64,000 nt of DNA from Arthrobacter antibioticus (GCF_030063205.1 NZ_JASISQ010000001.1:671152-735151), one strand, 5' to 3'; numbered from the stretch's first letter, positions 27,049 through 36,777 are shown. The notes: generated by a model not told the origin, from the letters alone. Program-made: numbers and translations.

Positions 27049-27152
27049 TTTCAGCCCTACCACAAGGAAGCCGTGGTTCGGGGGCAGGGCCACTACCTGT
27101 AATCACAGCGTGGCGTACCTCATAGGCAAACAATGCTCACTACAATCAGTGC

Positions 27153-29828
27153 GTGAACGTCTCTCAAGCTGCCCGCGGCACGGCCCTGCCCTCACGGATA
27201 AAACTCGAAAGTGAAGCTGCCCGGGCACTAGCCGCCGGTGGCGTACTTATTGTGCTGGGACAGTCCGGAAGTGGCCGCACGGCGTTTGCAAACCGTGTCT
27301 TGGCAACACACACCCAGCACGGCAAACCGGTGTACAGGCTCACGGGCACTCCCGTACTTCGGGACGTTCCCTTTGCCGCACTGGCCACCTTGGCCGCCCA
27401 ACTTGCCGGGCCTGCCCCTTTTACTGGGCCGCCCTCATTTGCAGGGACCGCGCCGTTCGTTGGGGCCGCGCCGCGGATCGCCTCCCCCGCACATCTCATG
27501 GCTTCCCTGACCCACAGCCTGGCTTCTCGGCCCTCCACAGTGCTGCTGGACAACGCCGAGGATATCGATTTAGAAAGCACAGCCGCGTTCGCTCAACTTG
27601 CGGCCAGCAGTGTTCTGCCGTTGGTGTGCGTAGCCCGCACCATTGCCGCATTTCCAGCACCACTGCGACGGCTCGCTGTGTCAGCGCAGGCACATAGAGT
27701 TGAGTTGGCCTCGTTGAACACCCTTGATGCGTTGGTGTTGTTGGAGGAGTTGTTTGGAGGCCGTGTCAACACCAGTACGGCCAGCACCCTTCTGGCTTTT
27801 TCAGGGGGTAATGCACTCCAGCTACGGGAACTAGCCTTGGACGCCCAGGGCGATAACTCTCTGACTCGCAGCAAAGCCTATTGGACCCTTCGCAGCCAAT
27901 GGCGTCCTCGAGGAAGCAGAATATCGGACCTCATTGCAACAAGACTCTCCGAACAACCCAAAGAACTCCGGGAAGCCGTAGAGCTGCTGGCCCTGACCGG
28001 GGAACTCCCACAAGACGTCGCTCACCTGCTCATTCCCGCAGAACTGCTGGACCAGGCCCATGACGCCGGATTAATCCACATCTGCTCCAATGGTGGGAGC
28101 ACAGCCGGTGCACCAGTTATCTCAAGAGTGGCCCTTGATTCAGCGCTGACTCCCCACACCGTACTAGCCACCTTGGGACGAAGCACGCTACGAGCACATT
28201 CAGCCCGCATCCGCACCGCCCTGCCCCGTGCTGATATGCACCCACACACAAGAATTTCTTTAGCCCTACACAGCCAAGACCTTGACGTACTCAGCAGCCC
28301 CCTGGAACTGCTCGAAGATGCGAAACTAGCCAACCATGCACGGCAATTTGACGCGGTTCTGGTGTTGACGCGGATCGTTGATGAACAGAGATTCCAAACA
28401 TGGTCCGACGACGCTTCCCGTACCGCTTTGATGATCACCCGGGCCGAAGCTCTCCATGAGACGGGGCGGCCAAGGCCGGCTCTGGCAGTCCTTGCTCCAC
28501 TGCTCGAGCTCGGAGTAGACGCCGCACGCCTACGCGCAGCTTGGATTATTTTCAGTGGCCTAGGCGATCTCAAAGAGGCGCTCGCTCAGCTGGCGCCACG
28601 CCCCAACGACAACGAAGAAATCCACGCATTCGCCCGTCTTCTACACTTAGTGGGAAACCACGTAACGGATCGTGAGGCTCTGGCTGCGGATGCGAAAAAC
28701 CCGCTTCTTTCACCAGATTTGCGGCTGCGCATCCACAGCCAACTGTTAGTCGAGACCAGTTATTGTGGCATGCCCTCAACTGCTTTGCGCGAGATTGGCA
28801 ACCTGATCGATGGCAGCCTATGGCAATCCGCCTCACCCACGGCACGCGGAGAAATCCTGCATGCGATCCATGTGGCCAGTCTCTCTCACGGGAATCCCCA
28901 CGCGGGTCTTGCCGAAATCAGCCACAGGCTTGACTGGACTGACCTCGCCGTGGACCATGCAGTTTTCCTTACAGCGCAGGCCAGCACAGCGTTGGAGAAG
29001 GGCGACGCGGCACAAGCACTGGACCTGAGCGGGCAGGCTCTGGCCCTGGTCTCACCCATAGACCCGCATCACCTCACCGGCCTGATTGCCGCGTACGGTG
29101 CCGCAGCCGCAGCTATGGTGGATGACCGCGAGCGCTCAACCGAGTTCTATGCACTCTTCCACGCAGCCCCTGTCACCGGCGGCCATGGGCTCCGAGCAGA
29201 CGCCGAACGTACCCTTCTTACAGCGGATCTTTACCTCAACGGTCCAAGCTCTGCCACCCAAGTTTGGAAGAGGCTGGCCCTGGATGCTCAAAAGCGGGGC
29301 CGTCATTTGCTGGCTCTGCGACTAGCCCACGATGCCTGGCGGTTGGGTCTGCACAATGACATTAGCACTCTCAGTCATTGTGCGAAGGGTGTGGAAGGCG
29401 CCCTTGCGGGCACTCTGCAACGGTATGAGGAGGTACTGGGAGCCCACCCAGAGTCTGTTGAGGATGTCATCGCTGAACATACGGCTTGTGAGCGGCCACT
29501 GTACGCGGCCGAGCTGGCGCAACGAGCGGCAAATCTTGCACGGGATAGGGGTCACCGGGCACTGGCGTCACGGCTTTTGGGGGTATCAGCGGAGTTGTCT
29601 CGCCCACTTGCCGGCGTGAACACTCCAGCGCTGGAGCGCACGCGCATTAACTTAGCCTTGTTAACAGAACGTGAGCGCGAGGTTTGCGTCAGGGCGGCTG
29701 CCGGGGCCAGCAATGTTGCAATAGCGGAGGAACTTTATTTATCTCCCCGCACAGTTGAGGGTCATCTTCAGCGGGCCTATACCAAGTTGGCTGTGACTGA
29801 TCGCCGTCAGCTGCTTCCCTTGGGCTAG
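27153..29828 (+). CDS. LuxR-family regulator with AAA-like ATPase (LAL type)
   Basis: An 891-residue transcription factor. Near the N-terminus VLGQSGSGRTAFANRVL is a Walker A motif (about residues 35-43) and TVLLDNAEDIDL may be Walker B. A long helical, TPR-like middle region follows. The C-terminal ~55 residues form a LuxR-type helix-turn-helix: LTEREREVCVRAAAGASNVA and LYLSPRTVEGHLQRAYTKL. Large ATP-binding regulators of this kind usually sense a ligand and activate nearby genes. It lies 104 bases downstream of oleD on the same strand, so it may regulate the olefin genes, but this is inference. The GTG start at 27153 has no clear ribosome site. Confidence 0.88.
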   Translation: MNVSQAARGTALPSRIKLESEAARALAAGGVLIVLGQSGSGRTAFANRVLATHTQHGKPVYRLTGTPVLRDVPFAALATLAAQLAGPAPFTGPPSFAGTAPFVGAAPRIASPAHLMASLTHSLASRPSTVLLDNAEDIDLESTAAFAQLAASSVLPLVCVARTIAAFPAPLRRLAVSAQAHRVELASLNTLDALVLLEELFGGRVNTSTASTLLAFSGGNALQLRELALDAQGDNSLTRSKAYWTLRSQWRPRGSRISDLIATRLSEQPKELREAVELLALTGELPQDVAHLLIPAELLDQAHDAGLIHICSNGGSTAGAPVISRVALDSALTPHTVLATLGRSTLRAHSARIRTALPRADMHPHTRISLALHSQDLDVLSSPLELLEDAKLANHARQFDAVLVLTRIVDEQRFQTWSDDASRTALMITRAEALHETGRPRPALAVLAPLLELGVDAARLRAAWIIFSGLGDLKEALAQLAPRPNDNEEIHAFARLLHLVGNHVTDREALAADAKNPLLSPDLRLRIHSQLLVETSYCGMPSTALREIGNLIDGSLWQSASPTARGEILHAIHVASLSHGNPHAGLAEISHRLDWTDLAVDHAVFLTAQASTALEKGDAAQALDLSGQALALVSPIDPHHLTGLIAAYGAAAAAMVDDRERSTEFYALFHAAPVTGGHGLRADAERTLLTADLYLNGPSSATQVWKRLALDAQKRGRHLLALRLAHDAWRLGLHNDISTLSHCAKGVEGALAGTLQRYEEVLGAHPESVEDVIAEHTACERPLYAAELAQRAANLARDRGHRALASRLLGVSAELSRPLAGVNTPALERTRINLALLTEREREVCVRAAAGASNVAIAEELYLSPRTVEGHLQRAYTKLAVTDRRQLLPLG

Positions 29829-29841
29829 CACTTCTGACACC

Positions 29842-29886
29842 TTGTCCATGGGCGGGTTGTCCATGGGCGGGTTGGCCATGGGCGGG
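29842..29886. repeat. 15-bp tandem repeat, three units
   Basis: TTGTCCATGGGCGGG at 29842-29856 and 29857-29871, then TTGGCCATGGGCGGG at 29872-29886. It starts 14 bases after the stop codon of the LuxR-type gene. Confidence 0.9.
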
Positions 29887-30270
29887 CGCTGCCCTGCAGT
29901 ATTGATAAATTGCTACTTATTCTTCCCCTAAGAGCTACGCAGTCCCGCATTTCTCTGGTTTTTGCTGCGATTTTTTAGCTGCGATGCTAGGACAATTCCG
30001 GTTCAATAACTTGGGCCTCACGTACACCTTGGGCTTTCCCCAGCATCGGATCACTTCTCGCCAGCATGCACTGTGACTGGAAAAACCACTTTGTACGCCT
30101 ACCTAGGGAACCCCCACCGAGCCCACTTGTTTCGCAGCTGCACCGGACCCCGGAGGCCTCCTCCAACGTGAAGCTGCGAGTGCGGCGCAGAGGAGCCGCC
30201 ACGGACACTACCTGCTTTTCCCAAAACAACCACTTATACCGCGTTGTCGTTGGTAGTTTGGTTGAACACT

Positions 30271-30324
30271 GACACCCGCTAACACACAGACTCAGCTGTG
30301 TAGCTGCCGTGCCGGGTGTCCTTT
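30271..30324 (+). terminator. Terminator-like hairpin before the MpaB-type gene
   Basis: GACACCCG (30271-30278) pairs with CGGGTGTC (30313-30320), enclosing a second hairpin ACACAG/CTGTGT; CTTTT follows at once. It ends about 20 bases before the ATG at 30346, so it either ends an upstream transcript or works as an attenuator of the gene that follows. Confidence 0.65.
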
Positions 30325-30345
30325 TAAAGGACTCTGTGAGGGACC

Positions 30346-31194
30346 ATGACAGATACAACAAGCGCCGCAGCAACAGTCACTGATGAGGGGTATTTTGGAC
30401 CGGAGAGTGTGAGCTGGATACTCTTCTCCGACCCTTCCTCCAAACTGGGCGGCGTGGCAGCCATACTGATGCAGGCGTTAAACCCCATGATGATGCGCCT
30501 CTTCGATCAGACCAGCGGTTACGCCACGGATATGGAGGGCCGTGCCGAACGCACCGGCCGATACATTGACACCACCATTTTTGGCGACCGCGCCCATGCG
30601 GACGCCGCTGGCACCTCCGTACGCCGCATGCACGCGCATGCTCACTGGACCGATCCCAAGACAGGTATGGAACTTCGCGCAGATAATCACGACTGGCTCG
30701 TGTGGACCCACAACACTGTTGTCTGGGGAGTCCTGCGGGGTGCCGATGCATTTGGTCCCGACCTGACTATTGACCAGCAAGACACGTTCATTCAAGAGCA
30801 GCACAAGGCAGCAGAGCTTGTTGGCATCGACCCGAGCATCCTTTCCTCCACCCGCGCCGAACTCGATAGCTACATGGATGAGCAAAAAAGTTGGATGGCT
30901 CTAACCTTGCCGGCGGCGGAGCTGGCCAAGGGCCTTCGCAAACCCAACCTCAAGGGCAACCCCGTGAAAGTCTGGGCAGGCATCATTGTCCAGGACGGCA
31001 TCCTGTTCATGCTCCCCGATTGGGCTCGTCAGCTGTACGGGATCGAGGGACGCCCCATGAACTTAGGTAGTGCTGCCCGCTTGACGCGCCGCTTCATAGC
31101 CGGGGCCCGAAAGAAATCCTCACGCGCTGAACTCATCTCCGAAATCACCGAACGTGTCAGCACTCATCCGTACAGGAAGGTCCGTCAACGGTGA
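30346..31194 (+). CDS. Oxygenase MpaB / DUF2236 family protein
   Basis: A 282-residue protein of the DUF2236 (MpaB, latex-clearing-protein-like) family of haem-binding oxygenases. Family features: GYFGPESVSWILFSDPS at the N-terminus, RRMHAHAHWTDP in the middle with candidate metal/haem-contact His residues, and NHDWLVWTHNTVVW. The substrate is unknown; relatives cleave C=C bonds of isoprenoids or occur as uncharacterised proteins in actinobacteria. The ATG has GAGGG just upstream. Its stop overlaps the start of the glycerophosphodiesterase gene (GTGA), so the two are co-translated. Confidence 0.8.
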   Translation: MTDTTSAAATVTDEGYFGPESVSWILFSDPSSKLGGVAAILMQALNPMMMRLFDQTSGYATDMEGRAERTGRYIDTTIFGDRAHADAAGTSVRRMHAHAHWTDPKTGMELRADNHDWLVWTHNTVVWGVLRGADAFGPDLTIDQQDTFIQEQHKAAELVGIDPSILSSTRAELDSYMDEQKSWMALTLPAAELAKGLRKPNLKGNPVKVWAGIIVQDGILFMLPDWARQLYGIEGRPMNLGSAARLTRRFIAGARKKSSRAELISEITERVSTHPYRKVRQR

Positions 31195-33053
31195 AAACCA
31201 CCCGAATACCATTTTGGGCCTCTGTCCGCCGTGACATAGCCAGCGGCTTTGCACTAGTCCGCAAGGGCGGGGCCCGTCTTCTGGGTATCGTCTTTGCCAT
31301 GCAGCTAGTTGTGCTGCTCGTAGCCTTTCCCATTTTGCGCTGGCTTTTCCGTGAGGCACTACGCGCCAGTGGAATGACGGCTCTTGATCTTGGCGGCCTA
31401 ACGAGCACCGCCGGACTGCCGCTGACGGTGGGTCTGATCATACTATTGTGCACGCTCGCCTTCTGGCTGATGGCCCTGCAGTTCACAATTGTTGTGGTGA
31501 TTTTGAGCCGTTTGACTGGTCCTGGCACCCTTTCTGTGCGCGAGGTACTGGGAGAGGTGGGGAGGGTGTCGCGAAAACTTATCCGGCCGTCGTCGTTCCC
31601 GCTACTTTGCTATCTCTTCCTCCTACTTCCACTAACGGGTTTTGGATTCACATCAGCCTTCATCCAGGGCATCGCCATTCCACCTTTCATCACTGGCGAA
31701 CTCTTTAAGAGCATTCCATCCGCTGCCATCCTGGTGATCTTTTTACTGGTGCTAGGAATTCTCAATACGCGTTTTGCACTGACTGTTCCCCTCTTTGTCC
31801 TCACTGATGCCACTGGCGGGCAATCAAGCCGACTCAGTTGGAAACTGCTTCACGGTTTACAAGAACTAGTTCTGGTTATTTCGGTGGCCGCAGTCCTCCT
31901 GGGTGCCAGCTTGGCCACAGGGGCGCTGGCCCTTGTTACTCTGATCCCCACAGCCATCAGCGATGCACTCTCACCCGAGGCATCACCTGTTGTGGCAGCT
32001 TATAGTTTGGGGGCGGCACAGGTAGTTGCGCTGCTGCTCACTGGTTTGGTTACCACCTTGGTATCTGCGGTGCTGGTAGTGTTCCTGCGCCGTCGCGCTT
32101 ACTTGCTACCGGCTGAGCATTTGCGGCAGGAGATGCTGGCTGCCGCCGTTCCGGATGCTGGTTCATCGCCAGCCAAAAAAACATCTAACAGGGCCCCGCT
32201 GTTCATCACTACGGCTGCACTAGCCCTCGCCCTCGTTTTGGGCACAGGCGCCATAGTTTCGATGGAGAAAATTGCGGATCACCCAAAGACGTTGGTGCTC
32301 GCTCATCGAGGCTTTTCCGATGGCGGCGTTGAGAACACCATCAGTGGGCTGGAGGCCGCGTCCCGTGCCGGTGCGGATCTGGTGGAGATGGACGTCATGC
32401 AAAGTAAGGACCAGCAGTTCGTGGTTATGCATGACGCCAACCTTAAACGCCTGACAGGAAAAGACCTGGCAGTCAAGGACCTCACGCTCAAGGAACTAAC
32501 AGCGATGACTGTCCGGGATTTGGAGGACAACGAAGATCGCATCCCTACCCTTGCCGAGTACATCACCCGGGCGCAAGAGCTTAATATGCAGCTTCTTCTT
32601 GAGATCAAATTCAGTGGCGCCGAACCCGAAGACCATGTTCAGCAGCTGGTCAATGAGCTCGAAGACCTAGGCGCCCTCCAGCAAAACATTTATCATTCAC
32701 TCGACAAACCCAGCGTGCACCGCCTCAAGACCCTACGCCCCGACCTCACAATTGGATACACGATGGCCTTCGCCGCTGTTGACGTCCCAGACACCATCGC
32801 GGACTTCATTGTGGTGGAGGAATGGACGGCCACCCCTGACATCCAGGAGGCGGCAGCCAATGCCGGTCTTGGTTTCATGGTGTGGACAGTGAATAAAGCC
32901 TCAAAGCAAACAGGGTTCCTGCGGGGCGGTGTTGACGGCATCATCACAGATCACCCGGACACAGCGCTGAAATCACGCTCCACCATGGAAAACGAAACGG
33001 GAATGGTGAACATCTTACAAGATGCCATCACCAGATTCGTGGTGGTTTTCTAG
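31191..33053 (+). CDS. Membrane-anchored glycerophosphodiester phosphodiesterase
   Basis: A 620-residue protein. Residues ~1-365 form a polytopic membrane domain with about eight hydrophobic segments (the GDPD membrane-domain family). Residues ~368-600 are a GDPD catalytic domain, outside or inside the membrane not resolved, with AHRGFSDGG, ENTISG, LVEMDVMQSKD and VVMHDANLKRLTG, giving the metal-binding and catalytic His/Glu/Asp set. It splits glycerophosphodiesters into glycerol-3-phosphate and an alcohol and may act on lipids or teichoic-acid-like polymers. GTG start, overlapping the MpaB-type gene by four bases. Confidence 0.88.
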   Translation: MKTTRIPFWASVRRDIASGFALVRKGGARLLGIVFAMQLVVLLVAFPILRWLFREALRASGMTALDLGGLTSTAGLPLTVGLIILLCTLAFWLMALQFTIVVVILSRLTGPGTLSVREVLGEVGRVSRKLIRPSSFPLLCYLFLLLPLTGFGFTSAFIQGIAIPPFITGELFKSIPSAAILVIFLLVLGILNTRFALTVPLFVLTDATGGQSSRLSWKLLHGLQELVLVISVAAVLLGASLATGALALVTLIPTAISDALSPEASPVVAAYSLGAAQVVALLLTGLVTTLVSAVLVVFLRRRAYLLPAEHLRQEMLAAAVPDAGSSPAKKTSNRAPLFITTAALALALVLGTGAIVSMEKIADHPKTLVLAHRGFSDGGVENTISGLEAASRAGADLVEMDVMQSKDQQFVVMHDANLKRLTGKDLAVKDLTLKELTAMTVRDLEDNEDRIPTLAEYITRAQELNMQLLLEIKFSGAEPEDHVQQLVNELEDLGALQQNIYHSLDKPSVHRLKTLRPDLTIGYTMAFAAVDVPDTIADFIVVEEWTATPDIQEAAANAGLGFMVWTVNKASKQTGFLRGGVDGIITDHPDTALKSRSTMENETGMVNILQDAITRFVVVF

Positions 33054-33077
33054 TCCGGCCCGCCTGGTTCACTGAAC

Positions 33078-33112
33078 ATGCTACTCCTCCGGCCTGCTAC
33101 TCCTCCGGCCTG
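33078..33112. repeat. Two-unit 16-bp tandem repeat
   Basis: GCTACTCCTCCGGCCT occurs twice in a row in the 60-base gap between the convergent phosphodiesterase and mutM genes. Confidence 0.7.
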
Positions 33113-33113
33113 C

Positions 33114-34127
33114 CTAAAGCCGCGCATTACGAGGTTGGGGCTGGCAGACGGGGCAACTGTAGGAAGACCGGTTCATGAACGAGTCACGGCGAATCCGTGT
33201 AGATAAGCCCAGCGAATCACAACGGTAACAAATCTCCCCCTGGCGCCCATAGGCGTTCAGTGACCGGGAAAAGTAGCCGGAGGCGCCATTGACGTTGACA
33301 TACAACGCATCGAAACTGGTGCCTCCGGCGGCTAACGCCCGGTCCATGACGTCGCGAGCGGCATGGATGATCCGTTCCGTCTCGGGACGGCGCAGCGTAT
33401 CCGTGGGCCGGCCAAAGTGCATTTTGGCAGCCCACAGAGCCTCGTCAGCATAAATATTGCCGATGCCGGAGACCAGAGATTGATCCAACAGTGCACGCTT
33501 CAGGCCTGTTTTCCGTGCCCGGAGTTTCTGATGCAAGGACTCTAGGTCAAAGTAGGGATCCAACGGGTCTCTGCCAATGTGCGCGACCGCGTCAGGGATC
33601 ATTGCCTCTACAGCGGCTACTGTGCCGCCTGCTAAAGTGCCGCCTGCTCCGTTGCTGCCTGAGCCCTCGCCGTCTGAGCCCAGCCCACATCCCCCGGGCA
33701 ACCCATCGGCTGTAGGCACCAGTGAGGTGAGAAATAAACCACCGAATATCCGCTGATCAACAAATCTCAACTCCTCCGGAGCATCATCACGTGCGGAGAA
33801 AGAAAGGCGTACTTTTAGATGCTTCTCGTGTGGTTGTTCCGGTGATTCAACCAGCAGCTGACCACTCATGCCAAGGTGCGCTACCAACGCCGTATGCGGG
33901 GGCGTGGATGAGGAGGCATCATCGGTGAGCGGCATCCAAAGGAACTTTCCACGCCGCACCACATCCAGCACAGTAGTCCCCAGCAAGTTGCCACGGAAAT
34001 CTTCCACGCCCAGGGAATGGCGGCGGATTGAGCGGGGATCCACCACGGAAACACCGTTGATACTCCGCCCAGCGATCCACCGTTCAAGGCCTCTACGTAC
34101 CACCTCTACTTCGGGCAGCTCAGGCAT
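33114..34127 (-). CDS. mutM: Formamidopyrimidine-DNA glycosylase
   Basis: Base-excision repair enzyme that removes 8-oxoguanine and formamidopyrimidines and nicks the site. N-terminal [13 protein letters not shown] gives the catalytic Pro and Glu; the helix-two-turn-helix region has [16 protein letters not shown]; the C-terminal zinc finger has [15 protein letters not shown] and CPVC. It is long (337 residues, usual ~270-300) because of a Gly/Ser-rich insert of ~35 residues ([21 protein letters not shown]) encoded partly by 15-bp tandem repeats at 33622-33666. The ATG overlaps the rnc stop by one base. Confidence 0.95.
   Translation of the reverse strand: MPELPEVEVVRRGLERWIAGRSINGVSVVDPRSIRRHSLGVEDFRGNLLGTTVLDVVRRGKFLWMPLTDDASSSTPPHTALVAHLGMSGQLLVESPEQPHEKHLKVRLSFSARDDAPEELRFVDQRIFGGLFLTSLVPTADGLPGGCGLGSDGEGSGSNGAGGTLAGGTVAAVEAMIPDAVAHIGRDPLDPYFDLESLHQKLRARKTGLKRALLDQSLVSGIGNIYADEALWAAKMHFGRPTDTLRRPETERIIHAARDVMDRALAAGGTSFDALYVNVNGASGYFSRSLNAYGRQGEICYRCDSLGLSTRIRRDSFMNRSSYSCPVCQPQPRNARL
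33622..33666. repeat. 15-bp tandem repeat inside mutM
   Basis: Units GTGCCGCCTGCTAAA, GTGCCGCCTGCTCCG and TTGCTGCCTGAGCCC in series. In frame they encode part of a Gly-rich insert ([14 protein letters not shown]). Confidence 0.75.
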
Positions 34128-34915
34128 TATTCACCAGAAGCAGCGGGTGCCCCTTCCCCCGCAAAGGAGGTTCCGCCGTCGTGCTTCCCAGAAGGATCTT
34201 CACCAAAGCGGCTCTGCAGCTCAATCCAGGCGGCGGCGGCAGCTGAACGCTCGGCTTCCTTTTTGGAGGGGCCAGTGCCGGTGCCGAAATGCTCGCCACC
34301 CACAATCAGCCGCGCGGTAAATGAACGGTCGTGATCGGGGCCAACGCCCGTGATGTCGTAGGAAATAGCGCCCAACTGGCGGGCTGCAGAAATTTCCTGA
34401 ATATTAGTTTTCCAGTCCGTGCCAGCACCCAGCACAGCGGAATCGGCCAGCAAAGGACCCACGAGGCGCATAACCAGTGCGCGGGCCGTTTCAATGCCGT
34501 GGGTGATGTAGGTGGCCCCGATCAGCGCTTCCATCGTGTCAGCCAGGATGGAAGACTTATTCCGGCCCTTGGTGAGACGCTCACCCTGACCCAGGTAGAT
34601 GAATTCTCCCAGGCCCAAGGAGCGGCCAATGCTGGCCAACGCGCGGGTAGAGACAACTGCCGAGCGACGCTTGGCCAAGTCCCCTTCAGGCAAGAGGGGA
34701 TGATCTCGGTACAGCGCATCAGTTACGGAGAAACCCAGAATGGAATCGCCGAGGAATTCTAAGCGCTCATTAGTGGGGATGCCACCGTTTTCATACGCGT
34801 AAGAACGGTGTGTTAGGGCAAGACGAAGCGTCCCGGCATCAATAGTGACACCGAGACGCTTCAAAAGCAGAATGTGACCGTCCGTGAGTTCCGTTGATGG
34901 AATTTCTGCGGACAT
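34127..34915 (-). CDS. rnc: Ribonuclease III
   Basis: Double-strand-specific endonuclease that processes rRNA precursors and structured RNAs. The signature [20 protein letters not shown] and the second acidic motif [12 protein letters not shown] carry the metal ligands; a C-terminal dsRNA-binding domain ends in [19 protein letters not shown]. 262 residues; the tail after the dsRBD is Gly/Ala-rich. AGGAG lies 5 bases before the ATG. Conserved DUF177-rpmF-rnc-mutM order. Confidence 0.96.
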   Translation of the reverse strand: MSAEIPSTELTDGHILLLKRLGVTIDAGTLRLALTHRSYAYENGGIPTNERLEFLGDSILGFSVTDALYRDHPLLPEGDLAKRRSAVVSTRALASIGRSLGLGEFIYLGQGERLTKGRNKSSILADTMEALIGATYITHGIETARALVMRLVGPLLADSAVLGAGTDWKTNIQEISAARQLGAISYDITGVGPDHDRSFTARLIVGGEHFGTGTGPSKKEAERSAAAAAWIELQSRFGEDPSGKHDGGTSFAGEGAPAASGE

Positions 34916-34972
34916 GGCACTCCTGCAATAAATATTAATTAATCGAACGGACCTGTTGGCCGCACGGACGTT

Positions 34973-35176
34973 TTAGACGTCAGCAACCTTACGGCCCTTG
35001 TATTCCAAGAACAGTGCGGTTCCGGCTGAGTCGGTGACGACCTTGGCCTGGTGCGGGAGGCTGTAAACAACCTGTCCGTTTTCGATGGTTTTTACCAGAG
35101 CAGGCGCGGTGGCCTTCCACTGGGAACGGCGTGCGCGCGTATTGGCACGGGACATCTTCCGCTTCGGAACAGCCAC
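34973..35176 (-). CDS. rpmF: 50S ribosomal protein L32, zinc-free form
   Basis: Ribosomal protein of 67 residues. [20 protein letters not shown] is the standard N-terminus. The paired CxxC motifs of zinc-binding L32 are absent and there is no Cys at all, so this is the C-minus form. The GTG at 35176 is chosen because it gives the conserved start; the frame is open to 35218. Located between DUF177 and rnc as in other bacteria. Confidence 0.93.
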   Translation of the reverse strand: MAVPKRKMSRANTRARRSQWKATAPALVKTIENGQVVYSLPHQAKVVTDSAGTALFLEYKGRKVADV

Positions 35177-35235
35177 GGCAAACTCTTTTCTCTCGATAAC
35201 TCGCAGGCATGTGCCCACAAGTAAAAACTTATTTG

Positions 35236-35838
35236 CTAGTTATCTTCGCCGGTTAAGCCCTGTAGGACATCCCACCGAGGATCCAGGATCTCGTGGTGGT
35301 GCCCCGGCTCATCCGCAAGGTGTATTCCGCATTCGGAACACAGACCCTCGCAGTCTTCCCGGCACACCGGCTGGAACGGCAGGGCGGTTACCACTGCGTC
35401 CCGCAACACCGGTTCAAGATCGATAGAATCGTGCTCGACCCAACGTTGCTGATCTTCTTCTTGTTCAAGGAATTCCGCGGACGGCTCCTCGTAGAAGAAA
35501 AGTTCTTGCACATCGACTTCAAGGTCATCCTCGAACGTCTCCAAGCAGCGGGAGCATTCACCTGTCACATCGACAAGCACGTTTCCCGACACGAGAATTC
35601 CTTCATGGACGGCCTCAAAACGGAGTTCCAGATCCAAAATGGACCCAGGCGTCGCGCCAATGAGCGGAGTGCCAAAATCTTCCGGCACAGGTACACGTTC
35701 CTCGAATTTCCACATGCTGCCCGGGCTTCGCCCAAGCTCCCTGACACTGACGGTAAGGGGCGTGCCATGGTTGGACTTTTTGCCCAACGTGGTTTCGCTA
35801 ATGAGAACTCCTGTAAAAACGTATGACCGACGCACCAT
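35236..35838 (-). CDS. DUF177 / YceD family protein
   Basis: Small conserved protein always next to rpmF; plant and bacterial relatives help 23S rRNA maturation. The conserved Cys sets are [14 protein letters not shown] in the middle and [13 protein letters not shown] near the C-terminus. The start is unsure: the frame is open to 36057, an ATG at 35838 gives 200 residues, and the only good ribosome site (AGGAG) precedes an ATT codon at 35802. The family begins at about [14 protein letters not shown], so any of these would keep the domain. Confidence 0.85.
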   Translation of the reverse strand: MVRRSYVFTGVLISETTLGKKSNHGTPLTVSVRELGRSPGSMWKFEERVPVPEDFGTPLIGATPGSILDLELRFEAVHEGILVSGNVLVDVTGECSRCLETFEDDLEVDVQELFFYEEPSAEFLEQEEDQQRWVEHDSIDLEPVLRDAVVTALPFQPVCREDCEGLCSECGIHLADEPGHHHEILDPRWDVLQGLTGEDN

Positions 35839-36087
35839 CTTAGCCCGAAAGCTGCCGGGCATCAAAATGATCGGCACCAGAGGCCAATTGGCCTTACCCA
35901 GTCTACGACAGATGAGGCTTGCATAGCGAACCCATTCAGCCGCGGCGTCCGTGATGTAACTCTCAATGAGCGTTACGGCGCCCTGCTGAGTCCGTGTGAA
36001 TTCAAATTCTGCGCACCGCGAGCGGCCAACGGCGCGCAGCAAGCACTGTGGCGCCACATTCGCCGCTTACCGTGCGCACAAGTAGAG

Positions 36088-36603
36088 CTAGTCTTGCGTT
36101 CGGAGCGTTGTCACAGGTCGGGTGTCCGGGCCCGCGGCGCCTTGAATTCGACGCAGCACGGCACGCGGGACGTACTCGGAGACGTCACCGCCCAAAGTGT
36201 GGACTTCCTTGATCAAGGTGGAGGACAGATGCAGGTAGCGGCTATCCCCTGGCAGAAAAACAGTTTCCACGCCTGAGAGCTGGCGGTTCATCGTGGCCAT
36301 GGGCAACTCGTAGTCAAAGTCCGAGGAGGAGCGTAGGCCTTTTACAATGGCCGAGATCCCGCGCGCATGACAGTAGTCGGAAAGCAGGCCCTCCCCCATC
36401 GGCTCCACAAGAATCCCTGAGATCGCTGAGAACGTATTCTTGGCCATGTCCAGACGTTCATTGAGCGTGAACCGGTAGGTTTTGTTGTAATTGGTGGAGA
36501 TGGCAACAATGACTTCGTCAAAAAGTCCGGCCGCACGGGCAATCACCTCGATGTGGCCCTTGTGGATGGGGTCAAAGGATCCGGGGCATACGGCACGTCG
36601 CAT
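36088..36603 (-). CDS. coaD: Phosphopantetheine adenylyltransferase
   Basis: Transfers AMP from ATP to 4'-phosphopantetheine to form dephospho-CoA, the fourth step of CoA synthesis. RRAVCPGSFDPIHKGHIEVI carries the HxGH ATP-binding motif; KGLRSSSDFDYEL and LSSTLIKEVHTLGGDVSEYV complete the signature. The ATG at 36603 gives the family start and 171 residues; the frame is open to 36729. Usually next to rsmD, but here about 2.6 kb of other DNA lies between them. Confidence 0.95.
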   Translation of the reverse strand: MRRAVCPGSFDPIHKGHIEVIARAAGLFDEVIVAISTNYNKTYRFTLNERLDMAKNTFSAISGILVEPMGEGLLSDYCHARGISAIVKGLRSSSDFDYELPMATMNRQLSGVETVFLPGDSRYLHLSSTLIKEVHTLGGDVSEYVPRAVLRRIQGAAGPDTRPVTTLRTQD

Positions 36604-36777
36604 ATAGAAGAATCTAGCTGAGATTGCGCACAAATTCTCTTTGTTCGCCTCTGTGTCCGCCAGCTGTGGGCATGTACCGACCGGTAACGCCGGACTCGCG
36701 CGGAACGCCCCGGCCGGTAGCCTAGTCAAAGAGACAATACTTGGGGATCACCTCCCATCCGCAACGAAGGAGCACTT

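Larger units (their letters stand above)
29829..30345. other. Unassigned 517-base intergenic region
   Basis: No convincing gene: the open frames inside it have no family resemblance and one would overlap the next gene on the opposite strand. It starts with a 15-bp tandem repeat (29842-29886), contains a separate 8-bp inverted repeat TCGCAGCT/AGCTGCGA near 30129-30179 and ends in a terminator-like hairpin 16-25 bases before the next start codon. It could be a long regulatory leader or a small RNA gene; see the findings. Confidence 0.55.

Noticed and set aside
29987-30373. Minus-strand open frame of 128 codons
   Set aside because: No family resemblance, an odd composition, and it overlaps the start of the well-supported MpaB-type gene on the other strand.
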